Source of the DNA: Cyanophora paradoxa
Taxonomy: Eukaryota; Glaucocystophyceae; Cyanophorales; Cyanophoraceae
Direction: 5' to 3'
DNA: 64,000 nucleotides
Assembly (NCBI GenBank): GCA_004431415.1
Contig: QPMI01000645.1
Span: forward strand, 62,001-126,000
The translations under genes and the position numbers were made by a program. Of this stretch, positions 46,501 through 56,248 are shown piece by piece; within the stretch, counting starts at the first letter, position 1, and each line of letters begins with the position of its first letter. The notes under the pieces are model-generated. The model had not been told where the DNA came from. It did not search any database and worked only from the letters and a program-made list of their open reading frames with translations.

Positions 46501-49500
46501 GCCGCCGCCGCCTCGCGCGGCGCGGAGCCGCCGGTCGTGGCCGCCCCGCGCCCCTCGGCGGCCGCCCCTCGGGAGGCGGTCTCGGCGGCGGGCGGGCTGG
46601 GCCCGCGGGGAAGGCGGCGCTGCAGGGGCTGCTGGGCGTCCTGCGGGCGCTGCGGGACCACGGGGCGCTGGACGAGCCGGCCCCGCCGCCCCCGACAACG
46701 CCTTCGCCGGCCCGGCGCCGGCCTTCCCGCGCGGGGCGTCGGCGCGGCGCTGGAGCAGCTGCGGGCCGGCGAGGACGCGGCCGGGGCGCTGGAGCTCGCC
46801 GAGGTCGCTCTGGTCGAGCTGGTGCGGCAGGTGGCGTGGCGCGAGGAGGGCCTCGCCGCCGCCCTCGCCGCCGCCCTCCGCGAGCGCTCCGAGCGCGCCG
46901 CAGCCGCCTTCGCCCTCTCCGCCGTCCGCCCGCCGCCCCCGCACCCCCGCGCCCCGCACCCCGCACCCCGCTGAGGGGGTACAGGCGCTGGACGGGGACC
47001 TGGAGGCGGCGTCGCGGGCCCTCTCGCGGGCCGGCTCCCGCGCAGCGAGCCCCGCCCGTCCATCCCCGCCCGGTCCGCCGCCGCCGCCGCCGCGGCCGCC
47101 GCCCTCGACGCCCCCGCCGGCAGCCCGACGGTCCGCACGCGCGCGCGCGCGCCCTCTCTCCCGCCCCTCCCAAACAAGCAACTAACGGGCGGGCGGGCAG
47201 GAGCCGCACGAGGTGCAGGCGATGGCGCGCGAGCTCGGCCATCGCGGGCCCGTCGAGTCCGCCCGCCCCGCCCGCCCCGCCCCGCCCCGCCCCGCCCCGC
47301 CCGCCGCGTCTGACGCCCCGCAGCTGGACCACCCTCAACGCCTCCCTCCAGTCCCTCGCCTTCGGTGCCTTGTACCCCCGGCCTTCACACCCCCCCCCTT
47401 TTCTGACCTGCCGCGCGCTCAGGGCGGCCGTACCCCAGCCTCGCCACGGCCGACGCCGACGCCGCCCCCGCGTCGCGCACGGCTCGGCCCCTCCCATCCT
47501 CGTCCCCGCTCCCGCCCCGCTGGCAGCCCGACCCGCCGCCGGCCGCCGCCGCCCCGTCGCGGTGTCTGTGCAGCGGGCGGCGCCTGCGCAGCGGGCGGCG
47601 CCGGTGGAGGCGCGGACTGCGGGCAGCGCGATGCCGTGGCTCGCCGGCGCCCTCGGCGACAGCTCAGGTGCCCTGACCCGCACCCGACCCACGCGGCCGA
47701 CCCGCGCGGCTGACCCGCTGCCGCAGGCGACGAGGCGCTGAGCCCGCCGCGCGCGGCTCCGGTATCCGCGGCGGCGGCGCCGCCGCCGGCCCACCAGCCC
47801 GCAGAGGCGACGGTGCGCCCCGCCCCGCCCCGCCCCGCCCCGCGCCGCCGGCGCCGGCGCTGCTAACGCGCGCCGCAGTCGGACGACGACGAGCTGAACG
47901 CGCTCTTCGGCGGCGGCCCGCCCCGGCCCGCCCCGGCCCCCGCCCCGGCCCCCGCGTCCGCCCCGGCGTTCCCGCGGGCCGCCCCCACCGCCCCGTCCGC
48001 TCCGGCCACCCCGGCCGCCTCCGCCGGGCCCTCCGCTGCGCCCCAGGCCACCGCCACCGCGGCCGCCCCGCGCTCGCAGCCGCTCCGCCGGGCCGCCCCG
48101 CGCGGCCGAACCCCGTCGCCGCAGCCTCCTCGCCTGCGCCTGCACCGGCGCCTGCGCTGGCGGACGGGGAGGGAGCGGGTCGGAGGTGGAGGGGCTGGGG
48201 CGGGGGCGCTGGAGGAGCTCGAGGAGCGCTCGCGGGCCCTCCTGCGCGACGCCCGCGCCCTCGGCACCCGCCCCGCCCCCTCCGCCCCGCCCCCGCACCC
48301 GCCGCACCCCTCCAAGCCCGGCCCGCGCCGGTTGCCGCCCCGGCCACACCGTTGCGGGCCCCGGCGACGACGGGAGCGCGCGGGGCGCCGCTGGGGTCGC
48401 CGGCGCGGGCGGGGCGCCGGGACGGAGCGCTCTGGCGGCGCCGCCGCGCGGGGACGACGAGTCGGACGACGGGAGCGTCGCCTCCCTTCCCGCCGCCCGC
48501 CCCACGGCGCCCGCCCGGCCCCGGCCCGGCCCGGCCCCCAAGTCCCCGCCGGGCCGGCCCCCGCTGCCCCGGCCCCGGTCGCCCGCAGTGCCGCCCGGCC
48601 CAGGCCCCGCCCGCCGCGGCGCCCGCCCCCACGGCGGCGGTGGCGGCGCACCGGCGGACGCCGAGCGCCTCCTCGACCGCCTCTTCCCTCGCCTCCCCGC
48701 CCCTGGGACCCGCCCGGCGCCCGCCCCCGCTCAAGCCCCGACCGTGGCGGCTGCCGCCGCGGCGTCGGCCTCGCACCGGCGCACTCCGAGCGCCTCGTCT
48801 GCGGCTTCCTCGCTCGCCTCTCCGCCTCTGGGGCCCCGCCCAGCCCCCGCCCACGCTCCTGCCCCCGCCCCGCCTTCCGCCCCAGCCCCAGTGGCGGCAG
48901 CGGTGGCATCGGCGTCGCACCGGCGCACTCCGAGCGCCTCGTCTGCGGCTTCCTCGCTCGCCTCTCCGCCTCTGGGCCCCGCTCAGCCCCCGCCCACGCT
49001 CCTGCCCCCGCCCCGGCCCCGGCCCCCGCACCCGCACCCGCCCCGGCCCCGGCCCCGCGCCAGTGCCGGCGCCTGCTCCGCCGCTGGCGTCGGAGCCGCG
49101 GCCGCGGGTGGTGCAGGCGCCGCCGCGGCGGGAGCCGGACCCGAAGGACGAGCTGGCCTTCCTCCTAGGGATCTCGGACGCCGGCTCCGACTCCGACGGC
49201 GGCATCGTACCCTTCTCCGAGCCCTCCTCCCCGCCCGCGGCCCCGCCCCGGCCCGGCCCGCCCCCGCCCCGCCCAGCCCGCGTCACTGCAGCCCGCCCGC
49301 CCCGCCCCGGCCCCGCCGCCCACCAGCGCACTCTCAGCGCCTCCTCCGCCGCCTCTTCCCTCGCCGCGGGGCCGGCGCCCGCCCCCGCGTCGGCCGCCGC
49401 CAAGGGCCCCCGCCGGGGCCCCCTCAGCCGCGGCGAAGGGGCCGCCCCGGGGCACCCTCGGCAGCCGCCAAGGGCCCGCCCCCGGCGCGCCGCCCTCGAA

Positions 49501-49651
49501 GCCGGCGGCGGCGCCGGCGGCTCCCCCCCCCGCGCCGGCGGCGGCGAAGAAGGAGGAGGAGCGGGACACGCTGTCGTTCCTGGACACGAGCGACTTCGAG
49601 GAGGAGGACACGGACTTCGACATCACCCACGACCACCTCGCCGGCCTCTAG
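43503..49651 (+). CDS. Kinesin with long low-complexity tail
   Basis: ATG 43503; exon 1 ends at 43745 in phase. The motor domain runs through about 12 short exons to about 45.42 kb: SLAVAVRVRPALASE, FRFDYSFNANSTQAQ, NGYNACLIAYGSPGSGKSFT (P-loop, 43970-44030), HYFTLKLSSVALVNE, FLIADLAASERLPK (switch II region), NVPLSALSKVLSALAAGG, HVPWRESKLTRILQ, ETLGGESRSL and CVHPEDAYVSDSLDSLQFG. Usual residues are changed at several sites: GQTGSGKT reads GSPGSGKS and DLAGSE reads DLAASE. After the motor come coiled-coil segments (REENAALRSRLEEARSRNDEL; HAERHFRACEQRWAAEKG; ALEQLRAGEDAAGALELAEV) and a Pro/Ala/Ser-rich tail with repeated HRRTPSASSAASSLASPP units. It ends in an acidic C-terminus (DTLSFLDTSDFEEEDTDF), stop TAG 49649-49651. 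Several tail exon limits are uncertain. Confidence 0.83.
44772..44793 (+). repeat. Poly-C tract (22 C) before a splice acceptor
   Basis: An uninterrupted run of 22 C, followed by TCCCAG and the exon that begins GCCAAGTTCCTG (kinesin switch II exon). It is the polypyrimidine tract of that intron in an extreme form; the run length may be misassembled. Confidence 0.85.
48650..49380 (+). repeat. Repeated HRRTPSASSAASSLASPPLG units in the kinesin tail
   Basis: Four related copies start near 48652, 48775, 48919 and 49322; the second and third are nearly identical in DNA over about 70 bases or more. Each has an RxxTPS/TLS core followed by Ser/Ala, a possible kinase target. Confidence 0.75.
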
Positions 49652-50395
49652 AACCAGCTCCGCCCGCCGCGAGCCCCGCCGTAGCTAGGCCCGCACCGGC
49701 GGAAGAGCCTAGCATAGCCGTGTCTAAGTGAAGCGCTTACTGAGTCAATTGCTAGCTAGCTTAAGCTTCGCCATAAGTTGGTGGCCTTCGGCCAAAAGTT
49801 CGGCGCAAGCCGTTGTGGCTTGAGCTATGAGCTTGAGCCTGAGCCACGTGCACGATCGAAGCTAGCGCTTGCAATGCATGGGCTCTGCCTTGAGCTTGAG
49901 CTGAAGCTCTGCGAGCCTGAACTACAGCTCTTCGAGCTTGAACTAAAGCTCTACGAGCTTGTGACCAAGCCTGACTGTGGCTGCGGCTTGAGTTAGTTCC
50001 GAGTTGAGATGATTAATGTGTACCCCGCTTTATCCCTCGCGATCGATGTCCGCGCTCCTCTCCTGGCGCGTGGGGGCGACTGTGATGATGTTGCGCATCA
50101 ACTACATCCTCATTGGACTCGCGAACATCGATATCGGAGTCCCCCACTCTACTGTCTTGGGCGTGGTGATGGGTGACACATTCGCGATCAGATGGTTCTT
50201 AGTGATCATGCTGTTTTTGAAGCCGGAATCGCACTTCGACGGCATGTTTTCAACTTTTGAGAAAAACGTCTGGAAATATGAGTCTTCTCCACCTTTTCAG
50301 CATCTTTGCGGGGCGTGCGATACGTTCTTTGTGCAGCGAGACGTATTGACAGAACTTTGTATGAGAGCCATGAACTTAGAAGCAATTAACGGCTT

Positions 50396-50760
50396 GCGCC
50401 GAAAATTTGCGTGGGTGGGAGGGGTATCGAGAGCGATCCGACCCCGTTGCATTCTGGCCCCACCCAAAACCACCGGAGCTCGAACAGCCTCGAAGCCGCC
50501 GCGCCCCGGAGCACAAGCGACGCGCGGATCGTGATCCTGAGGTCGATCTCAAGCCTTCGAGCGGTAGTCCGCCGATCGTGCGCGTCTCTGGAGCCCGCGC
50601 TGCGCACAGGCGCCGAACGGCGCTGATCGGGCGCCCGCAGCGGGACGAAGCGGTCTACGCAAGCCTGTGCCTCCGATGAGCCCGTGAGAAGCAGTTGGGT
50701 GCTCTCTCGGCGCGGCGTTCCAGCCCGGATCGTTCGCAACCTTAACGTTCGCCTGCGGCC
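50396..50760 (-). repeat. Long inverted repeat, arm B
   Basis: Inverted partner of 39022-39371. Some indels separate the arms, so the duplication is not recent. Its left edge begins near GCCGAAAATTTGCG and its right edge ends near AACGTTCGCCTGCGG. Confidence 0.82.
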
Positions 50761-51038
50761 GCGGGCCGGGGCGGGCATGTGCCAGCATCGACTGCGGTGC
50801 ACACCTTGCGTCCCGTTGACGTCGCCGCGCGTCCTTCGGCCACCGCCGCGCGGCCCGATAGCAGCGATATCGATTTCGATAGCAGCCATATATAGCTGCG
50901 ACATCGATAGCAGCCATGGCCCTTGCTTGCGCATGCGCAGCCGCAGAACCTCAGCTCCCAGCTGCAGCCTGCAGGGGCTGCAAATGCAGCCCGCGGCCGT
51001 GCTATAGCTAGCTTACATCGACATGGACTTCGAATATT

Positions 51039-51088
51039 AATTCGCAACAGCTTCTCCACAATTGCAATTCGCAACAGCTTCTCCACAA
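51039..51088. repeat. Tandem 23-base repeat
   Basis: AATTCGCAACAGCTTCTCC followed by ACAA occurs at 51039-51061 and again at 51066-51088, separated by TTGC. Confidence 0.9.
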
Positions 51089-51186
51089 CAGCCGCAGCTT
51101 CTCATCTCGAGCTCGAGACGTGCCAGGCCTAGGGCTAGCGCGAATTGCCGTCCATATCACAGATCCCGATTCAGGGAGCTAGCGCT

Positions 51187-52611
51187 ATGTCAACGTCAAC
51201 CAACGAGCTTCCTTCGGCGGTCGATTGCGAAGAGACAGATAACGATGCCGGTAGTACTTCTGAGACCGATCGGGAGGAGACAGATACCGGTTCGAATTCG
51301 GAGCAGCAAGAGTTGACATCCGCCGGATCTGTCAGCTGCAGTAATATTAATAGTGATCATGAGGAGAACGAAGAAGATTCGCCCTCAGGTCCTAGTGAGG
51401 AGGATCCGGACGAAGAAGATTCGCCCTCAGGTTCTTACTTTTCTGCTTACTTCAAATGCTTGAGTTGTTTGAAAGATCCAGATATTAATCTGAATGTGCA
51501 CTACGCAGCGAACGATAGCGATTTCGAAGTATATGAAGAGTTCGATAGCCCGCTCCCTTCAGATGTCGATCTGGTCTCTCTGCGCAAAGAGTACGACCAC
51601 AAGTACCCTCTGCTGCGCGGACAGCCCGTGGCCATCGTCATCTGCGCTAGCGACGGTTCGATCTTAAGTACCATGGCCCCCTGCACTCCTCTGTCTGAGC
51701 TTTGATGCCTACGCCCCGACCGGGGGCCCACCATGGCCACTGCAGAGTCGCGGGGGCGGCTAACAACTGCCGTGAGAGTTTGCCCGCAACCACTGCGATC
51801 GTGGACCCGCTTCAATTTTGATGCAAACCATCACGAAGAAGCAGTGCTCGCCGCAAGTGTAAAAATCGGTATGCGAAATTCGTTCTACAGCATTTGTGCG
51901 AGTTGACATTTGTACTAGTACTATGTTTTGATGCTCGGCCTTAATTATATAATCGCCATGGTGCAGGCTCTCGAATACCCAATGATGCTCGCTGGATAGT
52001 CGTTCCTCCTATGTTCATCGGTGCGATGTCACGGCCGTGGCCGGGTGTTCTGGATCCTGAGGCCCAGCGCATGCACATGCGCAGGGGTGTCTGCAGACGT
52101 CCTGTTCGTCCATTCTTGCAATTTCAGTTACGACCCTCGAGACGACAAGGCTTCTAAGAGACTGCGTGATATGTACGAGCAAGAGCATCCACGGTTCCGT
52201 GGATACCCGATTGTCGCATGCGGTCGGCGGCAGAAACTGGTGAAACTACTTTTCCATGGTTTGCCTTTTCAAATTTTAAAATTCCAATCGCCTCCAAAAT
52301 GCCTCTTGCAAACTGCTTCCAGCCCAAGCCTAACTGCTTTTCCAACTTGTTCAGAGTCCAAGCTCAACTCGATGTCGCCTTTCGTCGTCGATGCCATCGT
52401 CGGCGTCGATTTCCCGCGTCCCTGGTGTGAGAATGGAGACTCTAGATCTGATCACGATGGAGCGGTTCTCGGTGCCATGGTCAAGCTCGGGCGGGAGGTG
52501 CCATCCGACAGCTTCGCACTCCTGAACCCAGACCCATGGCCAGATGACACCTATTCAATGCTGACAGTCATGTTGAACAGTGCATTTCTTATCTATCGCT
52601 TTTTATTTTGA
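51187..52611 (+). CDS. Unrecognised gene family, copy B (paralogue of 35190-38526)
   Basis: ATG 51187. Exon 1 (51187-51667) is strongly acidic, with Glu/Asp/Ser runs and two EEDSPSG-type repeats, then DVDLVSLRKEYDHKYPLL and VAIVICASDGSI. Exon 2 (51743-51869) has LTTAVRVCPQPLRSWTRF; the splice A|AG keeps phase. The next exon from 51967 has ARWIVVPPMFIGA. Further on come DVLFVHSCNF, LRDMYEQEHPRFRGYPIVAC and SPFVVDAIVGVDF, ending at TGA 52609-52611. Four blocks match copy A in order: DLVSLRK.Y.HKYP, ARW.V.PP.F.GA, LR.MYE..HP.FRG.PIV.CGR and FVVDAIVG. No catalytic family is recognised. A frame change between 52.03 and 52.11 kb implies another intron. It abuts the viral element. Confidence 0.62.
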
Positions 52612-52789
52612 ATCTTCTGATCGGTATTTACTGATTATGGTTACCGGCACCTCGCTCTTCCGGCAGGCAATGACATACGCACTAATGAGGGTCGAACGGC
52701 TCTGCCGGCCACGCTCCCCCGGGTCGGTCTGCAGTCAACCTCACAGTTAAAACCCCGCATTGCATAAATAGACCTCATCGATAATCAAA

Positions 52790-52839
52790 GCAATTTACGA
52801 TCGATTCCTTACCAATGCCCGATAGGAATCGTAAATTGC
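52790..52839. repeat. Hairpin near the element's left end
   Basis: GCAATTTACGATCGATTCCT (52790-52809) pairs with AGGAATCGTAAATTGC (52824-52839), with a four-base CGAT bulge and a 14-base loop. It lies exactly in the composition boundary. Nearby, CCATGACCCCCT occurs twice (52869-52880 and 52940-52951). Confidence 0.8.
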
Positions 52840-53108
52840 TCACTTTTCATCAACCCTCGATCAAAAACCATGACCCCCTACCTATGCCTCTCATATATAT
52901 CTATCGACTTTATTGATAAATCACATTTTCTCTCTTTACCCATGACCCCCTCCCTGTGGTTTTACTGTAAGATTCTATTGTATCTATACAGAAAAAAGGA
53001 TATACTATATCTTTTTTTAACGATAGATCTATCTTGGGGATATCGAACAGTATTCGATATTCTAACAGTAGATCCATTGTTGAAAAACAAAGGAATCCTT
53101 TATTTCGT

Positions 53109-53117
53109 AAAAAATGA
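53109..53117 (+). promoter_or_regulatory. AAAAAATGA motif upstream of viral RING gene
   Basis: AAAAAATGA ends 29 bases before the ATG at 53147. The same nine-base word precedes four other genes of the element; see the related entries. Confidence 0.6.
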
Positions 53118-53146
53118 CAAGAATTTAACAATCAAATACAGTAACG

Positions 53147-53851
53147 ATGGATTGCCCTATTTGCTTTAATAAAATGAAAAGTCATCGTATGACTCAATTA
53201 GAATGCGGTCATAACTTCTGTAAAAAGTGTTTCGATGATTGGTATAAAGCAAGTGTTAAACAAATCTCTGTTTTTCCAGCGTGTAAAGGAAAACCATTCT
53301 GTGAGTCGGATAATTTATTTGCACTTAATCTGAGTCTATCTAAAACATGGATAAGTTGCCCAATCTGTAAGCAAGATTACACATATGTGAATTGGGAAGC
53401 ATCACATGGAAATTCTAAAACGCCTAAATTGGAAAAGGTTATATGCAAAATTTGGTTTTCTGTAAATGGATGTTCAAGTGTAGACGCATGCGATCTTATC
53501 ACAGACTTTAAACCACAACTTCTAAATTACATTCCTTTATTAGACCGGAAACCATTAGAACTCGGAGAACAACCGAAATATCCACACACTTTAAGAACGA
53601 TTAAGTATGTGATGGAATGCATTGAAAACAATGAGACCGAATTTCACATGTGTAACTGTATGTGTAGTGATAAGAAATGTGCGAAGGTAAACATTATCTC
53701 AGCTAAAACATGTGATTGTTTAAATCATTCATCTCCAAGTGACTTTGAAAATTGGCTTAAAACATTTGATCCAGAGTCTGATGATTGGTTAGAGAGAATG
53801 AAATTTTACAATCGTGCAAAATTCCGTATTCTCTCAAAACATGGTATTTAA
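53147..53851 (+). CDS. Viral RING-finger protein
   Basis: 234 residues. An N-terminal C3HC4 RING starts at residue 1: MDCPICFNKM, LECGHNFCKKC and, after an insert of about 50 residues, SCPICKQDY. The first three ligand pairs are standard; the last pair is unusually far away. The middle and C-terminal part has further Cys (FHMCNCMCSDKKC, KTCDCLNH), suggesting a second metal site, and ends FRILSKHGI. Expected role: an E3 ubiquitin ligase that redirects host ubiquitin. It is the leftmost gene of the element and reads inward. AT-rich codon use differs completely from the host genes to the left. Confidence 0.85.
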   Translation: MDCPICFNKMKSHRMTQLECGHNFCKKCFDDWYKASVKQISVFPACKGKPFCESDNLFALNLSLSKTWISCPICKQDYTYVNWEASHGNSKTPKLEKVICKIWFSVNGCSSVDACDLITDFKPQLLNYIPLLDRKPLELGEQPKYPHTLRTIKYVMECIENNETEFHMCNCMCSDKKCAKVNIISAKTCDCLNHSSPSDFENWLKTFDPESDDWLERMKFYNRAKFRILSKHGI

Positions 53852-53870
53852 ATGAAATGTTCAACGGGAC

Positions 53871-53879
53871 AAAAAATGA
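53871..53879 (+). promoter_or_regulatory. AAAAAATGA motif upstream of DUF5710-type gene
   Basis: Ends 28 bases before the ATG at 53908. It lies inside a short inverted repeat, GGGAC (53866-53870) and GTCCC (53881-53885), with the motif in the loop. Confidence 0.6.
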
Positions 53880-53907
53880 TGTCCCAAAAAAATAACAATT
53901 AAAAACA

Positions 53908-54321
53908 ATGGATTACTACGGAGTTTACATGTTGGATATTGAAAATCCGGAATTACATAAAGATCTTCTCGAAAACAACGGGGCTGAATGGGATCCGGAC
54001 ACAAAATTATGGTTTGTCGAAGACGAAAATAACGAACTTTTAAAACAATTCCGTGTAAAACATCCGGGTGAATTCGACCAAGATTACGTTAAACAATTCC
54101 CCCGCCAGTATTTCGTGGCTGATATCAAAGCAAGACTACCGGAGATTGCGGCAAAGCGTATATTTACTCAGTCATCATTACGCAAATATATTAAAAAACA
54201 AGGCGCTACATACGATCCTCAGTATCGTTTATGGTATGTTACTGATCCTGAAAGTGAGATATGCAAGATCTTTAAGATGTTCACACTCGAACAGGTAGAA
54301 GATCTGAGAAGACCAAATTAA
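53908..54321 (+). CDS. DUF5710-type repeat protein
   Basis: 137 residues. Two copies of a GA-x-WDP-x2-K-x-WFV-like unit: NNGAEWDPDTKLWFVED (residues about 23-40) and KQGATYDPQYRLWYVTDPES (about 96-115). This unit is the core of the DUF5710 family, small domains often found beside DNA-processing proteins. A pair of Lys/Arg-rich helices links them. The gene converges with the minus-strand gene at 54318, whose stop overlaps this one by four bases. The function in the virus is unknown; nucleic-acid binding is a guess from the family's neighbours. Confidence 0.72.
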   Translation: MDYYGVYMLDIENPELHKDLLENNGAEWDPDTKLWFVEDENNELLKQFRVKHPGEFDQDYVKQFPRQYFVADIKARLPEIAAKRIFTQSSLRKYIKKQGATYDPQYRLWYVTDPESEICKIFKMFTLEQVEDLRRPN

Positions 54322-54533
54322 ACCGTAATCGTCGTTGGTTCATTACTAATTCTTATCGATTCTCTCTTTTTTATCGCTCGTTTCTTAACAAACTTGCGGA
54401 ACGCTTTTAGGTCATCATCTGTTATAATTGCACGGTCTGTGTATACTTTGATGTCCGTAAAAACTCGGGAGATTGACCTTAATAAAAAATAAAAATGAAA
54501 ATTTTCACTCCTTTTTCCTAGCGCCGGCCCCAA
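54318..54533 (-). CDS. Small basic hypothetical protein
   Basis: 71 codons from an ATG at 54533 to a stop at 54318. Lys/Arg-rich C-terminal half (AFRKFVKKRAIKKRESIRIS). Start uncertain: a later in-frame start would give about 45 residues. No family recognised; low confidence that it is expressed. Confidence 0.4.
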   Translation of the reverse strand: MGPALGKRSENFHFYFLLRSISRVFTDIKVYTDRAIITDDDLKAFRKFVKKRAIKKRESIRISNEPTTITV

Positions 54534-54534
54534 C

Positions 54535-54837
54535 TTATACTTTATCGTATGTCAGTGTTAATGGGTTATCAATACCCGATACGAACCATAGCTTATGATC
54601 AGGATCCCACTTGGCTCCACCCTTCTTAGCCTTCTCGCGATCCTCGAACGGAATTTTCAAATAAATTTTTTTATTTTTGCGCATTAATTCCGAAACAGCC
54701 ACGGTACTATAGGTAGATAGAAGCTTATGTTCCGGCTCAGTTACATACCAGCATTTATGCTTCATATCCCATTTAGCCCCAAGGGCTTTAGCTTCATCTT
54801 TTTGTTCAAAAGGGACCTCAATATAGATTTTCTCCAT
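54535..54837 (-). CDS. Double DUF5710 protein
   Basis: 100 residues made of two clear DUF5710 domains. The first (residues 1-35) reads IYIEVPFEQKDEAKALGAKW, then CWYVTEPEHKLL; the second (residues 55-95) reads IYLKIPFEDREKAKKGGAKW, then KLWFVSGID. Each has the conserved pattern PF-x2-K/R-x2-AK-x2-GAKWD followed by a WYV/WFV. It is related to the plus-strand gene at 53908 but better preserved. It sits next to the integrase. Confidence 0.8.
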   Translation of the reverse strand: MEKIYIEVPFEQKDEAKALGAKWDMKHKCWYVTEPEHKLLSTYSTVAVSELMRKNKKIYLKIPFEDREKAKKGGAKWDPDHKLWFVSGIDNPLTLTYDKV

Positions 54838-54863
54838 TTCCTACTATACGAATATATAAAATT

Positions 54864-56245
54864 TTACCTGGTTCGGATCCTAGTACTAGCCCTTATAGCT
54901 GGAGCCTTATCATAGGATGCTACAGCCTCTGCCCCACCGGCTAATTTCTCGGTTCCGGCTACTCTTAGATTCGCTAGCTCCCTTGAAACCCTCTTCGTTC
55001 TCTGGACCCTATCCTCGATCAAGCTGCCTTTTGGCACTGATTCCGCCGGATCTATGCCCTCTCTGTGGATCTGTCTAATTGCTGCGGCCTCCTGCCTCAC
55101 TGTATCCACTGTACTTGCGGAAGGCTCAACGATTGCTTCAACTTCCGATATGATCTGCAGCTCATGAGGCTTGAAGATTCGATTCAAAGGAACACCCTGG
55201 GCATCTACGACCTGGATTCCATTCCCGGCCCTTCCTGCGATCTTGTAGACCTCTCGACTGTATCTCTGAGTGGCCCCCTTGTCAAACTTAGATCTAGGCA
55301 ACAAGACTCGAACAAACAGGCCGGGCTTGAATTTCTCGAATATATCATCAACAATTGCTTTCTTTTTCGATAAAATGAAACTGCGAATGCGAGCCATATC
55401 CTCTAACCTAACATCTATTGGTCGCATACCTATAGTCCTATTAACACTGGAATTATAATTCAGAACAAAGTCCTCTAGCTTATCCATAAACTTGACTGTG
55501 TTGAAAGCGATGCAGTAGTTATTGATCATCGTTTTGAGGGTCAAATGGAATCGATTCATGATGCCTAAACTCGTGTGATCCCAGCCTGTTTAAACCTATG
55601 CTCGATTCCAAACTCCTGGATCACTGCCTGGAACTCTTTCGCTTTAAACTCGGAACCCAAATCAGTCTCTAACACCCTCATTGGAGCGGGAAGCTCACCC
55701 AATACCTCTCTAAATGCAGTCGCAACACTGACTCCCTCTTTATTCTTTAATTTCTTAGCGTAAGCCCTCCTGCTCGTGATCTCAATAAGAGTGAGTACCG
55801 CAATGTACCCCGCATTGTACTTTCCGTAAGATAAATAGAATATCAGATCGGCCTGGTAGGTCCAGGGTGGAGCTGTGATTGGAATGAATGTGGACTGCGA
55901 TGCTGGGGGTGGCTTCTTGTTAATCTGCATAAACTCTTGCTTTTCTGCAACCTCTTTGACCTCGTTATAAGTAACACTCGGATCCTCTTTCTTCAGCTCC
56001 TGATAGATCGTATGGGGATGCTTGTAACCTGTTTTAGGATCGTACATTCGCCTAACTATTTTATTCGAAGCCGGACTCACGGTTTTAAAAGGGACATCCC
56101 CTACTACATTTACCTTTGCTTCTCTTTTACTAATTCTGCCTTCTACTCTCTCTGTATCTGGGATCGGAATGGGGAGCAGGGTCGTTTCGGTCTCATCCCC
56201 AGCCCCTCGCCTCACTATTTTCGATGCCATCCTATAACTATACAA
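54864..56245 (-). pseudogene. Retrovirus-like (rve) integrase, broken by a one-base shift
   Basis: Two frames, 56245-55565 and 55559-54864, together cover one integrase. The first holds an N-terminal region (HPHTIYQELKKEDPSVTYNE) and the catalytic core with the first two acidic residues: TYQADLIFYL and LETDLGSEF. The frame then meets a stop at 55565-55567. The second continues the core (NRFHLTLKTMINNYC) and the C-terminal region (FKPGLFVRVLLPRSKF, RYSREVYKIAGR), ending in a Ser/Arg-rich tail. The break falls at a GGG run near 55590. The third catalytic position, 36 residues after the second Asp, reads Asn rather than Glu or Asp. Role: integration of the element. It may be inactive, or the shift may be an assembly error. 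Confidence 0.83.
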
Positions 56246-56248
56246 ATT

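Larger units (their letters stand above)
49652..51186. other. Intergenic region with repeats
   Basis: 49820-49965 holds degenerate copies of GAGCTTGAGCTT/GAACTACAGCTC. 50396-50760 is the second arm of the long inverted repeat. 51039-51088 is a short tandem repeat. A plus-strand frame at 50016-50400 (TFAIRWFLVIMLFLKPESHF; MFSTFEKNVWKYES) has plausible protein composition and could be an exon or the remains of a gene, but no family is recognised. Confidence 0.45.
52612..53146. other. Host-virus boundary region
   Basis: No gene is assigned. The plus-strand frame 52870-53169 and the minus-strand frame 52910-53131 are low in charge and rich in Leu/Ile/Tyr; I consider them terminal non-coding DNA of the element, with the hairpin and direct repeats noted separately. 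Confidence 0.45.

Noticed and set aside
45266-48541. Minus-strand open frame of 1,091 codons across the kinesin gene
   Set aside because: Composition only (Arg, Gly, Ala); GC-rich third positions keep the antisense frame open. The plus strand has real motor motifs.
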